NCBI GenBank assembly: GCA_033398695.1
Contig: CM065801.1
Span: 107,935,170 to 107,999,169 of the forward strand
Length of the DNA stretch: 64,000 nucleotides
DNA from: Orobanche coerulescens
Taxonomy: Eukaryota > Streptophyta > Magnoliopsida > Lamiales > Orobanchaceae
Direction: 5' to 3'
The first letter of the stretch is position 1. Every line of letters begins with the position of its first letter. Of the stretch, positions 31,011-43,416 are shown one piece after another. Under the pieces are notes generated by a model that worked only from the letters and a program-made list of their open reading frames with translations, had not been told where the DNA came from and did not search any database. The translations under genes and the position numbers were made by a program.

Positions 31011-33256
31011 TGTAACGCCCTAACTTTCTTAATTAAAAAGAACGTTACACAACTCAATTTTTCCTTAAAATTATTTATATAAATTCGGCGTATTTGCGGA
31101 AGCATTATAGTCAGTAAATTTTCAATAAAACTCATTTATTCAACCATCAGTACATTTTTACAAAAACATGGGAAATCAAATATTCGGACATAGTGCGTTG
31201 AAATTATATTCGTTGAAGTCATCAAGTATTTCGTAAAAATAATAATAATTACGGCGACAACATCTTTTATTATTTAGAAATTCATCGTGTTGGGAGTATG
31301 TATTCATCTTCTGCGTGTCTCGTTCATCGATTCCTTAGCCTGAAAAACATAAATGACGAGGTGTGAGTACGCGAGCATACTCAGTGAGCTTAAACCCTTA
31401 TAAATCGTCAAAATCATGTTTCGTAATGCACATAAAACATTCTTATCTGTGTGAGACTCGTCTCGGATTTCTTTCATTCTTTCGACCCCTCGTGGGTCGT
31501 CATGTTACACGACACAACAATGATCGTAACATATTAAAACAGTATAACCTCACTTCGTTTGCTGAAATCTTGAAATATCTTCCTTTGAATTTGGCTCGGT
31601 TGTCCTTCTTGGATCCCGGATACGCTTCTCCTAGCACTTGAAAATACTTTTTCATATTTCCGGTCATAAATTCTTGATGTAAAATCTGAAATCTCTTTGA
31701 GGACTTTTATCAAACACCTTTGAAAAACTGTGAGATTTGAGCTTCCTGATTGATCGGGCTTTTTGTAGCTTTTATACTTTTTGGAAATGAAATATGTTAT
31801 GGGCGTCTTAAAGCAGAGGTTCACAGCTTCAAAATGGTATATCATTTGTTGGTAAATACGTATATATACATATATTTATAGGAGTCCAAATTCGGCTTAA
31901 AATCAACCTTACTCGGACAGTTGGAGGCCTTATCCGGACAACTGGCCGAAAAGGTTCTGTCGGTCGTGACCGACCTTATCCGGACAGCTGGACAGCCTTA
32001 TCCGGACAGCTGGCCCTGAAGCTTCTGTCCGTCGTGACCGACCTTATCCAGACAGCCTTATCCGACAAAGACTGAGAAAATTTCACCGGCCGTGACTGCG
32101 GTGCTTAGAGGCGTGTCCGGCGGTGACCGGCATATGTCCGTCAAATTGGCTTGGCCGGTTCGATCCCTTCCCGGTGTCCAAATTCGATTTTCCGACCTGT
32201 TCCGGACTCGTCGGAGTTAAATCCTCGATATGCTCGGTACGGATTTTCGATAATAATAATAAAATAATTTAATATTATTTTTTCAATATAAGTGTTTTGT
32301 AATGAAATTTTATCGTATCAAAATCGTCGGAACTTTTCGAAATCACTTTCAGAAATTCTAAAAATGATCCTTATAATTTATTTTGAAATCTTTTCCTTCT
32401 AAGTCCTTCATTTTATGCTAGGAACGTATCGGTCCAAGTATCGGACAACCTGTAAATATTAAAAAAATCAAAATTCATGATCATTAGCAAAATAAATAGC
32501 ATTTAAATAAGTATTGGGGCGTTACAATCCTCCCCCCTTTAAAAAATTTCGTCCTCGAAATTGATCTTCGTAAAGAACTTTGAAAATATGTATCAAACTT
32601 TGTATGAGTATTTTCATCAATAACTTTAAAAATATTATGTCAGCAAAAATCACTTTGAAACCTTTCTTTGAAATCATATTTTGTCCCTTTCGGACAACAT
32701 TTATACTTTCACACATCCTTTCAAATCTTTTGCCTACACAATCATTCTATACTCATACCATAATTTTTATGTTTTCATAAAAGAGTGAATACTTGAAAAC
32801 ATTACCTCAGAGTCGACGTTGGGCAGCAGCGATGAAACACATATTCTCCCGAAAATATAATCATGCCGTAATTATTCATTATACTTTTAAAAATAAGAAA
32901 GTTTTGAAATATTCTTGTTTTGTATAAGTAAATCTTTTTTTTTAAACCTCCTTAAATGTATAGTCCCATACCTATACAGTCTTGGAATACCTCTCGTTCT
33001 GGTGAGAATTTGGCTCAGTCATGTCCCCCTCCGCCTAGAAGCCTTGTTAGGAGCCGCTCGTTGTCCGTGCCCTTTTTCTTATTGCACCGGCGATCACTCC
33101 CCTTTCTCGGAGCCGCTCATTGTCCGTGCCATTTTCTATTGCACCGGCGATCACTCCTCGCCCTCGTCGGCCCCGGGTGTCACATGTTCACCAGCTTCCG
33201 CTTGGTTCATCCCCAAATCTCACCGTACTGAGAGAGGCCTTGCTCCGATACCATTC
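31011..33256 (-). repeat. T2: unit of the T array
   Basis: LTR 31011-32526 (1,516 bp), internal segment 32527-33256 (730 bp). Haplotype A in both halves. The LTR TATA box TATAAATATA is at 31880-31871. The sense-strand 103-codon frame begins at 31845. Confidence 0.92.
31871..32105 (-). promoter_or_regulatory. Family T LTR promoter with repeated upstream module (T2)
   Basis: TATAAATATA at 31880-31871. Upstream on the minus strand (31900-32105) are about five imperfect copies of a CAGCTGTCCGGATAAGG-type module. It combines an E-box-like CAGCTG, the palindrome TCCGGA and an I-box-like GATAAG. Interspersed are inverted repeats such as 31959-31974 (7-bp arms GTCGGTC/GACCGAC, 2-nt loop). The motif reading is direct; regulatory activity is inferred. 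Confidence 0.45.
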
Positions 33257-35475
33257 TGTAACGCCCTAACTTTCTTAATTAAAAAGAACGTTACATAACT
33301 CAATTTTTTCTTAAATTTTTTTATATAAATTCGGCTTATTTGCGGAAGCATTATAGTCAGTAAATTTTCAATAAAACTCATTTATTCAACCATCAGTACA
33401 TTTTTACAAAAACATGGGAAATCAAATATTCGGACATAGTGCGTTGAAATTATATTCGTTGAAGAACATCAAGTATTTCGTAAAAATAATAATAATTACG
33501 GCGACAACATCTTTTATTATTTAGAAATTCATCGTGTTGGGAGTATGTATTCATCTTCTGCGTGTCTCGTTCATCGATTCCTTAGCCTGAAAAACATAAA
33601 TGACTAGGTGTGAGTACGCGAGCATACTCGGTGAGCTTAAACCCTTATAAATCGTCAAAATCATGTTGTGTAATGCACATAAAACATTCTTATCTGTGTG
33701 AGACTCGTCTCGGATTTCTTTCATTCTTTCGACCCCTCGCGGGTCGTCATGTTACACGACACAACGATGACCGTAACATATTAAAACAGTATAACCTCAC
33801 TTCGTTTGCTGAAATCTTGAAATATCTTCCTTTGAATTTGGCTCGGTTGTCCTTCTTGGATCCCGGATACGCTTCTCCTAGCACTTGAAAATACTTTTTC
33901 ATATTTCCGTCATAAATTCTTGATGTAAAATCTGAAATCTCTTTGAGGACTTTTATCAAACACCTTTGAAAAACTATGAGATTTGAGCTTCTTGTTTGAT
34001 CGGGCTTTTGGTAGCTTTCATAATTTTTGGAAGTGAAATATGTTACGGGCGTCTTAAAGTAGAGGTTCACAGCATCAAAATGGTATATCATTTGTTGGTA
34101 AATACGTATGTATACATATATTTATAGGAGTCCAAATTCGGCTGAAAATCAACCTTACTCGGACAGCTGGAGGCCTTATCCGGACAGCTGGCCGAAAAGG
34201 TTCTGTCGGTCGTGACCGACCTTATCCGGACAAATGACACTTTATCCGGACAAATTGCCCTGAAGCTTCGCCGGTCGTGACCGACCTTATCCAGACAAAT
34301 TTATCCGGACAAATACAGAAACTTCATTTCGTGACTGGCACTGCCGCAGGCGTGTCCGAGGTGACCGGCAGATGTCCGTCAAATTGGCTCGGCGGTTCGA
34401 CCCCTTCCTGTCCATATTCGATTTTCCACATTGCTCCGACTCGTCGGAGTTAAATCTTCGTTATGCTCTAACGGATTTTCGATAATAATAATAAAATAGT
34501 TTAATATTATTTTTGCAATATAAGTGTTTTGTAATGAAATTTTATCGTATCAAAATCGTTTAACTTTTCAAATCACTTTCATAAATTCTAAAAATGATCC
34601 TTATAATTTATTTTGAAATCTTTTCCTTCTAAGTCCTTCATTTTATGCTAGAACGATCGGTCCAAGTATCGGACAACCCGTAAATATTAAAAATCAAAAT
34701 TCATGATCGTTAGCAAAATAAATAGCATTTAAATAAGTATTGGGGCATAATCCTCCCCTTTAAAAATTTCGTCCTCGAAATTGATCTTCGTAAAGAACTT
34801 TGAAAATCTGTATCAAACTTTGTATGAGTATTTTCATCAATAACTTTAAAAATATTGTGTCAGCAAAAATCACTTTGAAACCTTTCTTTGAAATCATATT
34901 TTGTCCCTTTCGGACAACATTTATACTTTCACATATCCTTTCAAATCTTTTGCCGACACAATCATTCTATACCCATACCATAATTTTTGAGTTTTCCTAA
35001 AAGAGTGAATACTTGAAAACATTACCTCAGAGTCGACGTTGGGCAGCAGCGATGAACCACATATTCTCCCGAAAATATAATAATGCCGTAATTATTCGTT
35101 ATACTTTTAAAAATAAGAAAGTTTTGAAATATTCTTGTTTTGTATAAGTAAATCTTTTGTTTAAACCTCCTTAACTGTATAGTCCCATACATATACAGTC
35201 TTGGACTATCTCTCGTTCTGGTGAGAATTTGGCTCAGTCATGTCCCCCTCCGCCTAGAAGCCTTGTCAGGAGCCGCTCGTTGTCCGTGCCCTTTTTCTTA
35301 TTGCACCGGCGATCACTCCCCTTTCTCGGAGCCGCTCATTGTCCGTGCCATTTTCTGTTGCACCGGCGATCACTCCCCGCCCTCGTCGGCCCCGGGTGTC
35401 ACATGTTCACCAGCTTCCGCTTGGTTCATCCCCAAATCTCACCGTACTGAGAGAGGCCTTGCTCCGATACCATTC
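33257..35475 (-). repeat. T3: unit with a decayed LTR right half
   Basis: LTR 33257-34749 (1,493 bp), internal segment 34750-35475 (726 bp). The LTR left half is haplotype A while the internal segment is B, so the switch lies inside the LTR. Many small deletions occur at 34220-34749; the terminal GCGTTACA is reduced to GCATA. Confidence 0.9.
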
Positions 35476-37059
35476 TCAGAACGCCTAACTTTCTTAATTA
35501 AAAAGAACGTTACACAACTCAATTTTTTCTTAAAATTTTTTATATAAATTCGGCGTATTTGCGGAAGCATTATAGTCAGTAAATTTTCAATAAAACTCAT
35601 TTATTCAACCATCAGTACATTTTTACAAAAACATGGGAAATCAAATATTCGGACATAGTGCGTTGAAATTATATTCGTTGAAGAACATCAAGTATTTCGT
35701 AAAAATAATAATAATTACGGCGACAACATCTTTTATTATTTAGAAATTCATCATGTTGGGAGTATGTATTCATCTTCTGCGTGTCTCGTTCATCGATTCC
35801 TTAGCCTGAAAAACATAAATGACGAGATGTGAGTACGCGAGCATACTCGGTGAGCTTAAACCCTTATAAATCATCAAAATCATGTTGTGTAATGCACATA
35901 AAACATTCTTATCTGTGTGAGACTCATCTCGGATTTCTTTCATTCTTTCGACCCCTCGCGGGTCGTCATGTGACACGACACAACGATGACCGTAACATAT
36001 TAAAACAGTATAACCTCACTTCGTTTGCTGAAATCTTGAAATATCTTCCTTTGAATTTGGCTCGGTTGTCCTTCTTGGATCCCGGATACGCTTCTCCTAG
36101 CACTTGAAAATACTTTTTCATATTTCCGGTCATAAATTCTTGATGTAAAATCTGAAATCTCTTTGAGGACTTTTATCAAACACCTTTGAAAAACTGTGAG
36201 ATTTGAGCTTCCTATTTGATCGGGCTTTTGGTAGCTTTTATAATTTTTGGAAGTGAAATATGTTATGGGCGTCTTAAAGTAGAGGTTCACAGCTTCAAAA
36301 TGGTATATCATTTGTTGGTAAATACGTATGTATACATATATTTATAGGAGTCTAAATTCGGCTCAAAATCAACCTTACTCGGACAGCTAGAGGCCTTATC
36401 CGGACAGCTGGCCGAAAAGGTTCAGTCGGTCGTGACCGACCTTATCCGGACAGCTGGATAGCCTTATCCGGACAGCTGGCCCTGAAGCTTCTGTCGGTCG
36501 TGACTGACCTTATCCAGACACCCTTATCCGGACAGCGCTGAGAAACTTCTGTCGGCAGTGAACGGCAGCTGTCCGTAGGCGTGTCCGGAGGTGACCGGCA
36601 GATGTCCGTCAAATTGGCTCGGCCGGTTCGACCCCTTCCCGGTGTCCATATTCGATTTTCCGACCTGTTCCGAACTCGTCGGAGTTAAATCTTCGATATG
36701 CTCGGAACGGATTTTCGATAATAATAATAAAATAGTTTAATATATTTTTCGCAATATAAGTGTTTTGTAATGAAATTTTATCGTATCAAAATCGTCGGAA
36801 CTTTTCGAAATCACTTTCATAAATTCTAAAAATGATCCTTATAATTTATTTTGAAATCTTTTCCTTCTAAGTCCTTGATTTTATGCTAGGAACGTATCGG
36901 TCCAAGTATCGGACAACCTGTAAATATTAAAAATCAAAATTCATGATCGTTAGCAAAATAAATAGCATTTAAATAAGTATTGGGGCGTTACAATCCTCCC
37001 CCCTTTAAAAAATTTCGTCCTCGAAATTGATCTTCGTAAAGAACTTTGAAAATCTGTAT

Positions 37060-38234
37060 TGTTGTGTCAAGAATTAACACTCTCCGACCGGCGATCGCCT
37101 CGGAGATCGGCGACGAAGCCATCGCTGAGCAAATGAGGCGTAATCGCCGATCGATCAAAGCGACCGAGCCTTAGCCCAACGGACAAGCTAAATCGGCCAA
37201 CCGAAGGTCCCAGGACAAGTCCCGGTGCCGAGCGATCGACCTCAGATACGATCGTCACTCGTTACTCGGCAACCGACTCCTGGCGACCGAAAAGCGGGCG
37301 ATCCTCTCTCGGCACCTGCCGACCGACCCTTGATGACCGACCAATGCCGGCCCTCAGCAACTGGCCGATGACGGCCTCTGATGACCAGCTAGAGACGACC
37401 GCCTCATGTCGATTAGGGCCGATGGCCATCCAGTCGGCAAAGGCCGAGCCTCAAGACTGGCACCACGTGCAAGAGCCGAGACAAGATCTGCGAATCTCGG
37501 GTCATTGACCACACCCTGGCAGAATCATTCCACCAGCCGACAAGACGCCGAAAGTTGTCAGTAGGGCTGCATGTGACAGTGAGTCCACCGAAAGCTGTCA
37601 GTAGGGCCGCATGTGACAGTGACTCTGGACGCGTGCTGGCTCCTCATTGGACCACCCAGCTGGCGCCGGCACCTACCTTGGACTTTAGCCCAACAGCTCG
37701 GGTGATCGCCCCATTATAATATTGGCTGGCAGACGATCGCCCCATTATTACAATGGCCGGAAGGCGATCGCCCGCCAGTAGGCAGGACCCGGCTGCCCCT
37801 ATAAATACACGGCTCCCTACACTTGTCCAAGGGACCGAGATTTTGGCTCACAAAACACTCTCTGCATTCCCACGAGATTCAACACTTAACACTTGGCTAT
37901 CTCCAACTCTTGGCAACAGCTATCATTCGGTCCTTCTTCTCCCGGCCTCTCTCATCAAGAAGGCGATCGGCAGGGACGAAGAACACCGAGCTTTGCTCAA
38001 GAGCCGGATTAACAGAGTCTTTTTACACTCATTGTATTTAGATTTCTCTCATTAATACTTGTATCCACGAATATTTGTATTAATATCATCTCGCGAGAGC
38101 ATTCAAGCCCGGGCCTAACAAACCCGGCAAATCTTGTATTATTTATCTTCTCTCGGAAGTGCTCCCGCAAATTGTTGTTTGTTGTCCGTCTTCCAGCAGT
38201 ATTAATCTTCGGATAAATATTTTGGGCAACAACA
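37060..38234 (+). repeat. G5 5' LTR
   Basis: 1,175 bp, TGTTGTGTCAAG...GGGCAACAACA. The TATA region reads CTATAAATA instead of CTATATATA. Confidence 0.92.
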
Positions 38235-38363
38235 ATTGGCGCTAGAGGAAGGGGCATCCAACCCTCAAATTTTTATTCCTACCGTCTCGAAGAACACTCA
38301 CTGTTCTCGGGGCATATACTTGAAGTGACACTCACTGCACTTCAAAGAAATCCTTCAGAAATC

Positions 38364-39045
38364 ATGTCTTCCGCCTCCGCGTCGAAGAAAGCCGCTGACC
38401 AGCCGGCCTGCACTTCTGCCTGGCCCTGGTCCCGAGCTGCAACCGATGGTGGAAGGCAGCCGTCGCGGTCAGAGACGCTCGATCCCATCCCTAGACCGCG
38501 GCCCAAGCCTCTCGCTCGATCAGCTCCGAACCAAGGAGCAGATCGACGAGGTCATGGCCGTCCTACAGGAGCGACGGAGTGCTCTCGACGCGCCTCCTGC
38601 CATCACCCCCTCGGCCGCCCGCCGGAAGTCCAAGCGGAAGCTCAAGGCGCATCGCCGAGCGATCGCTGTGAGGATCTCGCCTCGCAAGAAGAGGCGCTCG
38701 GCACTGGGCACCTCTGTCTTCGATCGCACGGGCGGTGACCCGACTGCAATCGGGCGCCCGGCCTCTACGAGACGACGGAGTTTGAGTCCGTCACCAGGAG
38801 CTCGGCCTACCCGGCTCCCAGAAGGCAGCCCAGCCGTTTGGCTCCCCCTCGCCAAATTGCCGAGGTCGGCAGCAGTGGAGTCCGGAGATCGGTACACGAT
38901 CGCCTCGGCTCCCGCTCCCAAAGTCGATCCGCAAGCAACCGAGCCACGGCGATTGCCGCATTGCAACGTCAGCTCGACGACGTGAAAGCGCTCCTGGAAT
39001 CCAGGGCAGGCGCTATGAAGACGATCGCCGAGCCAAGCGAGCCGC
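38364..39045 (+). pseudogene. gag: G5 gag, N-terminal fragment
   Basis: Starts at the ATG at 38364 (MSSASASKKAADQPA). At least two frameshifts split it over three frames (SRRGQRRSIPSLDRGPSLSL in the second; RQIAEVGSSGVRRSVHDRL in the third). It ends after MKTIAEPSEP, before the conserved gag core, at the deletion junction. Confidence 0.85.
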
Positions 39046-39071
39046 AATCATTCTATACCCATACTCCTTAA
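39046..39071. other. Filler DNA at the G5 deletion junction
   Basis: CAATCATTCTATACCCATAC at 39046-39065 duplicates 39138-39157 downstream and is followed by ~6 unexplained bases. This is a typical trace of error-prone double-strand break repair. Confidence 0.75.
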
Positions 39072-39583
39072 ATGATATTTTGTCCCTTTCGGACAACATT
39101 TATACTTTCACATATCCTTTCAAATCTTTTGCCGACACAATCATTCTATACCCATACCATAATTTTTAAGTTTTCCTAAAAGAGTGAATACTTGAAAACA
39201 TTACCTCAGAGTCGACGTTGGGCAGCAGCGATGAACCACATATTCTCCCCAATAATTATTCGTTATACTTTTAAAAATAAGAAAGTTTTGAAATATTCTT
39301 GTTTTGTATAAGTAAATCTTTTTTTTTAAACCTCCTTAACTGTATAGTCCCATGCCTATACAGTCTTGGAATACCTCTCGTTCTGGTGAGAATTTGGCTC
39401 AGTCATGTCCCCCTCCGCCTAGAAGCCTTGTTAGGAGCCGCTCGTTGTCCGTGCCCTTTTTCTTATTGCACCGGCGATCACTCCCCACCCTCGTCGGCCC
39501 CGGGTGTCACATGTTCACCAGCTTCCGCTGGGTTCATCCCCAAATCTCACCGTACTGAGAGAGGCCTTGCTCCAATACCATTC

Positions 39584-41826
39584 TGTAACGCCCTAACTTT
39601 CTTAATTAAAAAGAACGTTACACAACTCAATTTTTTCTTAAAATTTTTTATATAAATTCGGCGTATTTGCGGAAGCATTATAGTCAGTAAATTTTCAATA
39701 AAACTCATTTATTCAACCATCAGTACATTTTACAAAAACATGGGAAATCAAATATTTGGACATAGTGCATTGAAATTATATTCGTTGAAGAACATCAAGT
39801 ATTTCGTAAAAATAATAATAATTACGGCGACAACATCTTTTATTATTTAGAAATTCATCATGTTGGGAGTATGTATTCATCTTATGCGTGCCTCGTTCAT
39901 CGATTCCTTAGCCTGAAAAACATAAATGACGAGGTGTGAGTACGCGAGCATACTCGGTGAGCTTAAACCCTTATAAATCGTCAAAATCATGTTGTGTAAT
40001 GCACATAAAACATTCTTATCTGTGTGAGACTCATCTCGGATTTCTTTCATTCTTTCGACCCCTCGCGGGTCGTCATGTTACACGACACAACGATGGCCGT
40101 AACATATTAAAACAGTATAACCTCACTTCGTTTGCTGAAATCTTGAAATATCTTCCTTTGAATTTGGCTCGGTTGTCCTTCTTGGATCCCGGATACGCTT
40201 CTCCTAGCACTTGAAAATACTTTTTCATATTTCCGGTCATAAATTCTTGATGTAAAATCTGAAATCTCTTTGAGGACTTTTATCAAACACCTTTGAAAAA
40301 CTGTGAGATTTGAGCTTTCTGTTTGATCGGGCTTTTGGTAGCTATTATAATTTTTGGAAGTGAAATATGTTACGAGCGTCTTAAAGTAGAGGTTCACAGC
40401 TTCAAAATGGTATATCATTTGTTGGTAAATACGTATGTATACATATATTTATAGGAGTCCAAATTCGGCTGAAAATCAACCTTACTCGGACAGCTGGAGG
40501 CCTAATCCGGACAGCTGGCCGAAAAGGTTCTGTCGGTCGTGACCGACCTTATCCTGACACCGGATGACCTTTATCCGGACAAATGCCCTAAAGCTTCGGC
40601 TTGGTCGTGGACCGACCTTATCCAGACCTTATCCGGACAAATACCGAGAAACTGTTACCGTGGACTGGCACTGCTTCGGTAGGCGTGTCCGGAGGTGACC
40701 GGCAGATGTCCGTCAAATTGGCTCGGCCGGTTCGACCCCTTCCCGGTGTCCATATTCGATTTTCCAACCTGTTCCGGACTTGTCGGAGCTAAATTTTCGA
40801 TATGCTCAGAACGAATTTTCGATAATAATAATAAAATAGTTTAATATTATTTTTGCAATATAAGTGTTTTGTAATGAAATTTTATCGTATCAAAATCGTC
40901 GGAACTTTTCGAAATCACTTTCATAAATTCTAAAAATGATCCTTATAATTTATTTTGAAATCTTTTCCTTCTAAGTCCTTCATTTTATGCTAGGAACGTA
41001 TCGGTCCAAGTATCGGACAACCTGTAAATATTAAAAATCAAAATTCATGATCGTTAGCAAAATAAATAGCATTTAAATAAGTATTGGGGCGTTACAATCC
41101 TCCCCCCTTTAAAAAATTTCATCCTCGAAATTGATCTTCGTAAAGAACTTTGAAAATCTGTATCAAACTTTGTATGAGTATTTTCATCAATAACTTTAAA
41201 AATATTGTGTCAGCAAAAATCACTTTGAAACCTTTCTTTGAAAACATATTTTTTCCCTTTCGGACAACATTTATACTTTCACATATCCTTTCAAATCTTT
41301 TGCCGACACAATCATTCTATACCCATACCATAATTTTTAAGTTTTCCTAAAAGAGTGAATACTTGAAAACATTACCTCAGAGTCGACGTTGCGCAGCAGC
41401 GATGAACCACATATTCTCCCGAAAATATAATCATGCCGTAATTATTCGTTATACTTTTAAAAATAAGAAAGTTTTGAAATATTCTTGTTTTGTATAAGTA
41501 AATCTTTTTTTTTAAACCTCCTTAACTGTATAGTCCCATACCTATACAGTCTTGGAATACCTCTCGTTCTGGTGAGAATTTGGCTCAGTCATGTCCCCCT
41601 CCGCCTAGAAGCCTTGTTAGGAGCCGCTCGTTGTCCGTGCCCTTTTTATTATTGCACCGACGATCACTCCCCTTTCTCGGAGCCGCTCATTGTCCGTTCT
41701 AATTTCTGTTGCACCGGCGATCACTCCCTGCCCTCGCCGGCCCCGGGTGTCAAATGTTCACCAGCTTCCGCTTGGTTCATCCCCAAATCTCACCGTACTG
41801 AGAGAGGCCTTGCTCCGATACCATTC
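39584..41826 (-). repeat. T5: unit of the T array
   Basis: LTR 39584-41096 (1,513 bp), internal segment 41097-41826 (730 bp). Haplotype B throughout. Confidence 0.92.
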
Positions 41827-43411
41827 TGTAATGCCCTAACTTTCTTAATTAAAAAGAACGTTACACAACTCAATTTTTTCTTAAAATTTTTTATATAAAT
41901 TCGGCGTATTTGCGGAAGCATTATAGTCAGTAAATTTTCAATAAAACTCATTTATTCAACCATCTGTACATTTTTACAAAAATATGGGAAATCAAATATT
42001 CGGACATAGTGCGTTGAAATTATATTCGTTGAAGAACATCAAGTATTTCGTAAAAATAATAATAATTACGGCGACAACATCTTTTATTATTTAGAAATTC
42101 ATCATGTTGGGAGTATGTATCCATCTTCTGCGTGTCTCGTTCATCGATTCCTTAGCCTGAAAACATAAATGACGAGGTGTGAGTACGCGAGCATACTCGG
42201 TGAGCTTAAACCCTTATAAATCGTCAAAATCATGTTGTGTAATGCACATAAAACATTCTTATCTGTGTGAGACTCATCTCGGATTTCTTTCATTCTTTCG
42301 ACCCCTCGCGGGTCGTCATGTTACACGACACAACGATGACCGTAACATATTAAAACAAGATAACCTCACTTCGCTTGTCAAATCTTGAAATATCTTCCTT
42401 TGAATTTGGCTCGGTTGTCCTTCTTGGATCCCGGATACGCTTCTCCTAGCACTTGAAAATACTTTTTCATATTTCCGGTCATAAATTCTTGATGTAAAAT
42501 CTGAAATCTCTTTGAGGACTTTTATCAAACACCTTTGAGAAACTGTGAGATTTGAGCTTCCTGTTTAATCGGGCTTTTTGTAGCTTTTATAATTTTTGGA
42601 AGTGAAATATGTTACGGGCGTCTTAAAGTAGAGGTTCACAGCTTCAAAATGGTATATCAGTTGTTGGTAAATACGTATATATACATATATTTATAGGAGT
42701 CCAAATTCGGCTGAAAATCAACTTTACTCGGACAGCTGGAGGCCTTATCCGGACAGCTGGCCGAGAAGGTTCTGTCGGTCGTGACCGACCTTATCTGACA
42801 ATCGATGCCTTTATCCGACAAATTGCCACAAGCTTCGCTCGGTCGTGGACCGACCTTATCCAGACGACCTTTATCCGGACAATGAGAAACTTCATCGCCG
42901 TGACCGAAATGCTTAGAGGCGTGTCCGGCGGTGACCGGCATATGTCCATCAAATTGGCTTGGCCGGTTCGATCCCTTCCCGGTGTCCAAATTCGATTTTC
43001 CGACCTTTTCCGGACTTGTCGGAGTTAAATCTTCGATATGCTCGTAATGGATTTTCGATAATAATAATAAAATAATTTAATATTATTTTTGAAATATAAG
43101 TGTTTTGTAATGAAATTTTATCGTATCAAAATCGTCGGAACTTTTCGAAATCACTTTCATAAATTCTAAAAATGATCCTTATAATTTATTTTAAAATCTT
43201 TTCCTTATACGTCCTTCATTTTATGCTAGGAACGTATCGGTCCAAGTATCGGACAACCTGTAAATATTAAAAAATCAAAATTCATGATCGTTAGCAAAAT
43301 AAATAGCATTTAAATAAGTATTGGGGCATTACAATCCTCCCCCCTTTAAAAAATTTCGTCCTCGAAATTGATCTTCGTAAAGAACTTTAAAAATCTGTAT
43401 CAAACTTTGTA

Positions 43412-43416
43412 TGAGT
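43412..43416. repeat. Left TSD of G6 (TGAGT)
   Basis: Repeated at 44604-44608. Confidence 0.9.

Larger units (their letters stand above)
37060..39045 (+). mobile_element. G5: family G element missing its 3' half
   Basis: Complete 5' LTR 37060-38234 (1,175 bp), primer site at 38235, leader, and gag up to about 39045. It then joins T internal sequence. The rest of gag, the tail, the 3' LTR and one TSD are gone. The left flank ends in TGTAT. Confidence 0.9.
35476..39583 (-). repeat. T4: unit interrupted by G5
   Basis: LTR 35476-36992 (1,517 bp; start mutated to TCAGAACGCC), haplotype B. The internal segment begins at 36993, is cut at 37059 by G5, and resumes near 39072 having lost about 80 bp of T sequence. 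It ends at 39583. One copy of the 59-bp duplication is missing. Confidence 0.9.

Noticed and set aside
31363..31641. Recurrent + strand 92-codon ORF (MSTRAYSVSLNPY) in the T LTRs.
   Set aside because: It is antisense within an LTR, starts with a non-ATG codon in most copies, and shows no known domain.
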